A DNA stretch of 42,386 bases from Patescibacteria group bacterium (GTDB taxonomy: Bacteria; Patescibacteriota; WWE3; UBA101185; UBA10185), in assembly GCA_018825365.1 (NCBI GenBank), contig JAHJEV010000003.1, positions 66,284-108,669 on the forward strand, given 5' to 3'. Position 1 is the first letter of the stretch. Every line of letters starts with the position of its first letter. The notes under the pieces are model-generated. The model was not told where the DNA came from. It made no database searches and saw only the letters and a program-made list of their open reading frames with translations. The position numbers were made by a program, and so were the translations under genes. Positions 36,587 to 42,386 of the stretch are shown one piece after another.

Positions 36587-36616
36587 TGGTGGATCATCTG
36601 TCAGGATGTGCGAACT
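36587..36616 (+). repeat. Cassette-boundary repeat copy h (array 2)
   Basis: tggtggatcatctgtcaggatgtgcgaact; preceded by gtcgttatgataaccaaaagtcg. Confidence 0.85.
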
Positions 36617-36662
36617 GAGGTAAAGTTTCTGAAATGCTGGTAAGAAAAAATCTGCGTTACTG

Positions 36663-37805
36663 TTACTCTGGAATATTTAAGGCATCTCTAGTTTTGGGGT
36701 TCTTGATTCCTTTTCTACCCGCATCCACTCCGTGGGCATTGATACATCTATCAATATAGAAAAATAGATTTTCTAAAGTGCCCTCGTAAAGTTGGACACC
36801 TTCCTCATGCATGAGTTTCTTTCCAATAACAAGTGCTCGTGCCCAGGCATTACGTTCATGGAGAGCCGTAACAGTCGCTTGAAACTCGTCGCTTTCTTTA
36901 CTAAGACGATCGGCCACGACCTTTAGCTCACTTTTTACGCATTTCGAGATACCGTCCTGCGCTGTGTCCTGCCTATTTGCCTCAGTATGAGCATAGATTT
37001 CTCTTAGAATGTTTCGTGCCTGCTCATTCAACATATTTTCAAAATCAGCTAGCGAAACCCCCGTGGCCTCAACCCGACGGTTTAACGGATAATTAGCGTG
37101 CGCGGAAAGAGTTGTTTCAATAGAAATAAATTCATGTGTTTTCACTTCCAACAGATTATTTAGTCTTTCCTCAACTTGGGGATTTTTGTAATCTGGGTTT
37201 AAGCCGACAAAAGAGCCCAAACTATCTGAGTTTACATTAAGAAATAATTGTAATGCGCGGAACTGCTCTGAAATCAAACTCTCCTGTTGTCGTTCTTTGG
37301 CGTTTTCTACGTAATCCCATGCGTGTCCTATCTCATGTAATATAGCCAAAGAAGAATCTTTAGTCTCGCCAACTAACAAACCCGTTACCCCCTTTTCTTT
37401 AGCTACTGGCAAACCGATAATGTGCTCCATATCGAAGTAATAAGGACTCAATCCTTCACATTCGTTTATAGATTTAGGGTCCCCGTCCACACTAAGTACG
37501 CCAAGAAAAGTAACTCCACTCGGTAAATACTGGTTCAGGTTCACGTCTTTTATGTAGACCGAAAGCGCCTCTCCTACTCCGCCATGAATTTTTGCGCGGT
37601 CAACATAATGTCCAGCCTCTAGCGTAGCTTTACAATCATTCCAAAAATTTGTCATTAGCTGTTGGATTTTGGGAGCATCATATACCTCTCTACCAATGGA
37701 GTGGCGACTTTCGTTTTCTGCCAATATTTGTAACTCTTCATGTGTCATTTCATATTTCGAGTCGGTACCCATCTGCGTCGAAGGGAAAGTTGTTTCAGAG
37801 GTCAT
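36663..37805 (-). CDS. HExxH metallopeptidase-like protein
   Basis: SSLAILHEIGHAWDYVENA zinc-peptidase motif. Confidence 0.6.
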   Translation of the reverse strand: MTSETTFPSTQMGTDSKYEMTHEELQILAENESRHSIGREVYDAPKIQQLMTNFWNDCKATLEAGHYVDRAKIHGGVGEALSVYIKDVNLNQYLPSGVTFLGVLSVDGDPKSINECEGLSPYYFDMEHIIGLPVAKEKGVTGLLVGETKDSSLAILHEIGHAWDYVENAKERQQESLISEQFRALQLFLNVNSDSLGSFVGLNPDYKNPQVEERLNNLLEVKTHEFISIETTLSAHANYPLNRRVEATGVSLADFENMLNEQARNILREIYAHTEANRQDTAQDGISKCVKSELKVVADRLSKESDEFQATVTALHERNAWARALVIGKKLMHEEGVQLYEGTLENLFFYIDRCINAHGVDAGRKGIKNPKTRDALNIPE

Positions 37806-37898
37806 AATTGCATTTTAGCATTGAAATTGGTGAAAAGTGCAACTCCTTCTTGTTCTTGGGTTTGCCGAAAGCGGAGTTGTTATAACAACCAAAAAGCG

Positions 37899-37984
37899 TG
37901 GTGGGCGAGGAGGGAGTCGAACCCTCATCAGCCGAAGCTGACGACATTTTAAGTGTCGCGTGTATGCCATTCCACCACTCGCCC
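37899..37984 (-). tRNA. tRNA-Leu (anticodon TAA), CCA encoded
   Basis: GGGCGAG/CTCGCCC acceptor, CGACA CTTAAAA TGTCG anticodon arm, GGGTTCGACTCCC T-arm. Confidence 0.92.
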
Positions 37985-38064
37985 GAATAATTAGAAACTA
38001 TCACATATTAGCAAATTTCAAAGAATAAGAAAAACCTTGTGAAGCGAGTTGAAAAATATTTTAA

Positions 38065-38140
38065 TGGCGCGCCTGGGGGGAATTGAACCTCCGACCTTTT
38101 CCTTAGAAGGGAACTGCTCTATCCGCTGAGCTACAGGCGC
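38065..38140 (-). tRNA. tRNA-Arg (anticodon TCT), CCA encoded
   Basis: GCGCCTG/CAGGCGC acceptor, CTTCTAA anticodon loop. Confidence 0.9.
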
Positions 38141-38237
38141 AGACATAGTCAATTGTATTAGATTTTAGCGCACAATACAGGTTTTGTCACAGGGGTACCC
38201 TTAGCTTTAAAAGAAGCCGTGTTTTATTATTTCTTTG

Positions 38238-39512
38238 TCAATTTTTCCAAAACTTCTTTTCCTTTTTCTTCAGCACGATCGCTAACTCCCTGTGCGGCAT
38301 TTTTATCTTTCTTGGAAGTACAACGAGAGCATACAAGGCAGAAATTATTATTAAAATCCCTGCAAATAGAAAAGATGCTCCAAAATCAGATTTATAACAG
38401 ATATAACCCATTAACACGGGTCCTATCGTATAAGCTAAATTTCCGGATAGTTGATTAATGCTTACCAGATCCTGCTTTGTAGTATCAAGCCTGGTGATGT
38501 AATCCTCAAAAGTTGCGCAGATTAAAACCGTTGCAACATCATAGCCAATTGAAATTAAAACCACAAGACCCAAGATAGTAAATATATTACTGGAAAGACC
38601 AAGAAAAATTAGTGAAATTCCAGCCCCTATTCCTGCAACCAAGGCCGTCCGTTTCTTACCAAGTGATTGATACAGATGTGGAATAATCCATCCTATAAAA
38701 ATTGTTGGAAGACAGTACAAAATTAAAAACATCCCTCCCCATTTACTTTCAACTCTTAGCTTTTCGGCGTACAAAACCCCAGTTGTCCAGAAAGTTACAT
38801 CCAAAAGAGTAATCGCGAAGCTAAAAATAACCAGTGCCCATATTCTTTTTGTTAAAACCTTGATAATACTCAGTTCCTTCCAAAAACTTCGTGGTTTTTC
38901 ATCAGCACTTTGATTTCCATAATCTTTTTTCTTGTAAAAACTCATAAAGACGAAAAATACAAGCATTGTTATAGCAGTAATTATTAAAGATGCGTAAAGT
39001 GGAAGGTTAGTTTGTTTGCTCACAAGATATACTGTTATTGCAGGGCCAAGCATGTAAGATGTTGATTGAAATATAGTCATGACGGACCACGCTAGAGTGT
39101 TTTTTTCGGTTGGTAAAAATCGATGTACAAAATCGTATTTGGAGTAATTTCTCATCTCGTAATAAACGGACCATATAATCATTGCAAATATAAATGGAAG
39201 AAGATCTCTGGGTAAAAATAAAAAAGCCAAGGGCAGTCCCAGCGCAAACAGCAAAGTCCCTCCCATAAAGAAGGTATAGTCTTTAAGTGAGAAAAACTGG
39301 GCAATAATGAAATTTAAAAACATTCCGAAAAACGCAGACACTGATAAAACGGCACCTACTAAAAATGTGTTATTGAGCTTGTCCTGAATTATGACCGGAG
39401 CCATGTAAGACATAATCCCGTCATGCAGTGAAATCAGAAAGATAATAAATGAAAAAACAATGAGCGGGATGTATAACTTAAGCCTTTGCTTTCTTCGGGC
39501 AGAAAAACTCAT
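38238..39512 (-). CDS. MFS transporter
   Basis: 12-TM-like 424 aa ORF. Confidence 0.8.
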   Translation of the reverse strand: MSFSARRKQRLKLYIPLIVFSFIIFLISLHDGIMSYMAPVIIQDKLNNTFLVGAVLSVSAFFGMFLNFIIAQFFSLKDYTFFMGGTLLFALGLPLAFLFLPRDLLPFIFAMIIWSVYYEMRNYSKYDFVHRFLPTEKNTLAWSVMTIFQSTSYMLGPAITVYLVSKQTNLPLYASLIITAITMLVFFVFMSFYKKKDYGNQSADEKPRSFWKELSIIKVLTKRIWALVIFSFAITLLDVTFWTTGVLYAEKLRVESKWGGMFLILYCLPTIFIGWIIPHLYQSLGKKRTALVAGIGAGISLIFLGLSSNIFTILGLVVLISIGYDVATVLICATFEDYITRLDTTKQDLVSINQLSGNLAYTIGPVLMGYICYKSDFGASFLFAGILIIISALYALVVLPRKIKMPHRELAIVLKKKEKKFWKN

Positions 39513-39557
39513 ATTTATAATATTAACAGGTTAGGGAAACGTTGTAATTAGAGTCTT

Positions 39558-39633
39558 TGGAGCGACGGACCGGGGTCGAACCGGCGACCTTCTCCTTGGA
39601 AGGGAGACGTTCTACCAACTGAACTACCGTCGC
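39558..39633 (-). tRNA. tRNA-Gly (anticodon TCC), CCA encoded
   Basis: GCGACGG/CCGTCGC acceptor, CTTCCAA loop, U discriminator. Confidence 0.93.
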
Positions 39634-39648
39634 CTGTCTTAGTACCCT

Positions 39649-39891
39649 TTATTCTATACCATCGCTAAGCAGCTGATCAAACGGAGACGGCTCGTCATTT
39701 TCGAGTTCCGCAATGTAATCAACTTCGCGTATTTTCTTCTTCGGCTGCTTCTTTACAATTCCCAGCGCTTCTTGCACATCTTCAGGCAAATCCTCGTGTT
39801 CTGGTATAACTTGGTCTTTATCTTCCTCCTCAACTATAACTTTTTTGATCTGTTTTTTAGTTTCTTTTATTTTTTTAGGCATGTCTTTCAT
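39649..39891 (-). CDS. Small acidic/basic hypothetical protein
   Basis: 80 aa charged ORF. Confidence 0.5.
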   Translation of the reverse strand: MKDMPKKIKETKKQIKKVIVEEEDKDQVIPEHEDLPEDVQEALGIVKKQPKKKIREVDYIAELENDEPSPFDQLLSDGIE

Positions 39892-39945
39892 TGATAAATT
39901 TGTAAAATATTTTTAAATTGTACATAAGTGTAATACAATATTTCC

Positions 39946-40893
39946 ATGACAAGTTCAAGTACAGTTTTTGATGTAATCATAATAGGGAGCGGTCCGGCGG
40001 GTTCAACGGGAGCTTTATATACCTCCAGAGCATCCTTAAAGACGTTAGTTATAGGGGGTAATCCACCAGGAGGGCAACTTGTAAATACGACTTTGGTGGA
40101 AAATTTTCCAGGATTTCCAAATGGGATTTTGGGTCCGGAGTTAGTTTCAAATATTAGAAAGCAGATGAAAAACTATGGATCAACTGTTGTTGACGAAAAT
40201 GTCGTTAAGGTTTCCGGTTCGTTTAAAGATGGATTTACCGTAGAGACTGATTTAAATAATAAATATATTGGAAAAACTATTCTTGTGGCTTCCGGATCTT
40301 CAGCCAAATGGCTTGGACTTGAAAGCGAGCAAAGACTAAAAGGATATGGGGTCTCCGCCTGTGCGGTTTGTGACGGACCATTGTACAAAGGAAAGATCGT
40401 AGCGATCGTTGGTGGCGGTGACGCCTCTATGGAAGAGTCAGTGTACCTTACAAGATTCGTGGAAAGAGTTTATGTGCTTGTGAGATCTGCTAAGGGGGAA
40501 ATGAAGGCCAGCAAAATAATGCAGAAAAGAGCCTTTTCTAATCCAAAGCTTGAATTTTTATTTAATACAGAAGTAAAAGAGATATTGGGAGAAAAATTTG
40601 TTGAGGGATTAAGAATTTTCAACAACAAAACCAATGAAGAAAGTGAGCTTAAAGATATTAAAGGTGTGTTTATTGCGGTAGGACACCAACCTAACACAGA
40701 GTTTTTGAGGGGGGTTGTTGAGTTGGACGAAAAAGGTTACATTAAGACATTCGGGAAGCATATGACATCCGTGGAAGGTGTTTTTGTGGCTGGGGATGTT
40801 CATGATTATAACTATAGGCAGGCCGTAACGGCTTCGGGGTATGGCTGTATAGCCGCTACTGAATTAATAAGGTTTTTAACAGGAGAGAGGTAA
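39946..40893 (+). CDS. trxB: Thioredoxin reductase
   Basis: IIGSGPAGSTGALYTSRA, SACAVCDGPLYKGK redox CxxC, VFVAGDVHDYNYRQAVTASGYGCIAA. Confidence 0.95.
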   Translation: MTSSSTVFDVIIIGSGPAGSTGALYTSRASLKTLVIGGNPPGGQLVNTTLVENFPGFPNGILGPELVSNIRKQMKNYGSTVVDENVVKVSGSFKDGFTVETDLNNKYIGKTILVASGSSAKWLGLESEQRLKGYGVSACAVCDGPLYKGKIVAIVGGGDASMEESVYLTRFVERVYVLVRSAKGEMKASKIMQKRAFSNPKLEFLFNTEVKEILGEKFVEGLRIFNNKTNEESELKDIKGVFIAVGHQPNTEFLRGVVELDEKGYIKTFGKHMTSVEGVFVAGDVHDYNYRQAVTASGYGCIAATELIRFLTGER

Positions 40894-40935
40894 ATCACAG
40901 CTATTTATTTTCTTTAGACACATTCTTAGGATTAT

Positions 40936-41382
40936 TCAGAAGAAGCCGGGCATTGTATGCTGATAGGTATCGGTATCCTCTTTTGGTTCTTCTGGAGTCT
41001 CTTCGAAAAGAGGCCATCCGGGATCATCAATTGCTGGTACGTTATAAAGTTCGTTCCACTTGTAGTACTTTCCCCTACTCGTTTGTTTTGTTACAGAGAA
41101 ATATTTCGGTAATAGTCTATTTACTTCTTTTTCCTTAAGTTTCGATTTATAAACGATTTGCCTTTTTGTAAGTTCTGATATCCAATCCTGGTGTAAGGTC
41201 GCCCACATGGCCCTTGCCCTTTTTCGGTCCTTTTCACTGACTAGTAAAGAGCCTACTTTTATTTCCGACTCTTCTTTTTCTGAAGTAGGTTTTCTAACTT
41301 CTTGTTCTACCTCCTCCACTATTGAATTGATTGTTTCGGCATCCTCAGTTTCTTCTTTTGGAGTTTCTAGATCTTCTCCCAT
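40936..41382 (-). CDS. Hypothetical protein
   Basis: 148 aa ORF, acidic N-terminus, no recognised family. Confidence 0.55.
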   Translation of the reverse strand: MGEDLETPKEETEDAETINSIVEEVEQEVRKPTSEKEESEIKVGSLLVSEKDRKRARAMWATLHQDWISELTKRQIVYKSKLKEKEVNRLLPKYFSVTKQTSRGKYYKWNELYNVPAIDDPGWPLFEETPEEPKEDTDTYQHTMPGFF

Positions 41383-41416
41383 AATAAAATTCTACAACAT
41401 TATGTAGAATATACGT

Positions 41417-42386
41417 ATGAAAAAGCTTTTGCCTTTTTTTAAAATTGGATTGATTTTAGGAATTTTTTTGGTATCGACCTACTTAAAATATAGAGTTTTA
41501 GATGAAGCAGGTGGGGACCTGACGATTTTTAGGCAGGCAGTTACAGAGTTTATGAGCGGTAAAAACCCATATTCCTACACTGTGGCTTCCTTTAAAAAGA
41601 ATGATCCGGGTTTAGATCACGGGTACGCTTACTTTCCAACAATGCTTTATATTTATACCCCACTTTATAGTTTTCATTTAGCCTCGGAAATTCCACTTCA
41701 AAGAGTTTGGAAAGCTTCTGTTTTTCTAGTCGAGATAGGTGTTGCCTTGATGATTATCAAAGTTCTTTATAAGAAAGATTATCTTGCGTGTTTAGCTGGA
41801 ATTGCAATGTGGTTTTTAAACCCTTTTTTGATAGCAAGAAACTCTTTTGTTTATACGGAACCTTTTGGAATTTTGTTTATGTTGTTGGCCCTATACTATC
41901 TTGAGAAAAACGATCTTTGGTCAGGAGTATTTTTTGCAATTTCATTCTCTTTTAAAGTTTTTCCCATTATTCTTTTCCCCGTATTTCTACTGAAATCCGA
42001 AAAGAGATTAAAATTTATTCTGGGAGGAGCGGTTTACATGTTTGTAATGAGCGTTCCCTTTATGGGAAATTGGGAAAACTTTTGGACCTACATTCAAGGT
42101 TCCCTGCTTGTACACGGGATGAGAGACCCTCAAGGAAGGCCTCTTTTATTCTTTATTAGTAATTATTTAGGATTCCCGCCCTACTCTTTAAAACTTGCAT
42201 CTTTTTATAAGTACATGGCTATATTACTTGGATGGGTAGTTACTTCTTACCTGTTACTAAAGAAAAAAGTAGTCGATAAATACGTTCTATCGGTAATTTC
42301 ATTTGCGGTTTTCTATATATTTACCCCCGTACTAACCAGAACATACATGCTTTGGTTTATACCAATTTATGCAATTGGCATGTATA
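41417..42386 (+). CDS. GT87/DUF2029-like membrane glycosyltransferase, truncated by window end
   Basis: Read directly: MKKLLPFFKIGLILGIFLVSTYLKYRVLDEAGGDLTIFRQAVTEFMSGKNPYSYT...; paralogous to the protein at 30817-31929; absent from ORF track because no stop in window. Confidence 0.8.
   Translation, partial: MKKLLPFFKIGLILGIFLVSTYLKYRVLDEAGGDLTIFRQAVTEFMSGKNPYSYTVASFKKNDPGLDHGYAYFPTMLYIYTPLYSFHLASEIPLQRVWKASVFLVEIGVALMIIKVLYKKDYLACLAGIAMWFLNPFLIARNSFVYTEPFGILFMLLALYYLEKNDLWSGVFFAISFSFKVFPIILFPVFLLKSEKRLKFILGGAVYMFVMSVPFMGNWENFWTYIQGSLLVHGMRDPQGRPLLFFISNYLGFPPYSLKLASFYKYMAILLGWVVTSYLLLKKKVVDKYVLSVISFAVFYIFTPVLTRTYMLWFIPIYAIGMY

Noticed and set aside
5174-36616. 30-bp repeats as terminal inverted repeats of insertion sequences
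   Set aside because: All copies are in the same orientation and no transposase-like ORF lies between them.
37740-37952. 70-aa ORF across tRNA-Leu(TAA), plus the similar ORF 24693-24929 across tRNA-Pro
   Set aside because: Typical spurious ORFs over tRNA genes (WARRESNPHQP / VARLERATSRSQT translations).
1-42386. CRISPR array search prompted by Cas4-like protein
   Set aside because: No regularly spaced direct repeats with unique spacers were found anywhere in the window.

Overview
The window looks like a genome fragment of a CPR/Patescibacteria-type bacterium: AT-rich, compact, all tRNAs encode CCA, and there are many small membrane or unknown proteins. This placement is an inference from gene style; no marker gene was tested. 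Ordinary backbone lies mainly in 16.4-35.5 kb and 38-42.4 kb: iscS-iscU-mnmA, GT39/GT87-type membrane glycosyltransferases, an ATP-grasp ligase plus M14-like peptidase pair, a CaCA antiporter, YbaK, MFS, trxB and five intact tRNAs (Leu-TAG, Pro-GGG, Leu-TAA, Arg-TCT, Gly-TCC, all minus strand). The left 16 kb is accessory and defence-like: a Cas4/RecB-like PD-(D/E)XK protein between 55-bp direct repeats, a DUF4268-type nuclease, a convergent methyltransferase/HNH (BstXI-like) restriction pair, a HerA-like ATPase with a membrane-anchored partner, and AbiEi/AbiEii. The most unusual signal is a ~30-bp dispersed site, consensus TGGTGGGCCAnnTGtCAGGATGTGCGAACC. It occurs 7 times, one of them weak, always in the same orientation and always between gene cassettes of 1-2 genes. 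Two arrays are visible (5.0-16.3 kb and 35.6-38.0 kb). Each ends at a tRNA-Leu gene whose 3' end (T-arm to CCA) resembles the repeat, and the first array is also bounded on the left by a decayed tRNA-Leu copy sharing an exact 63-bp block. I interpret this as a possible tRNA-Leu-anchored, integron-like or pdif-like cassette system; no recombinase gene is visible in the window. Smaller findings include deletion and duplication scars (response regulator/MacB chimera; duplicated ATP-grasp 3' end) and a consensus promoter feeding tandem 5'-UTR mini-hairpins. All calls are from reading alone; no database search was run.
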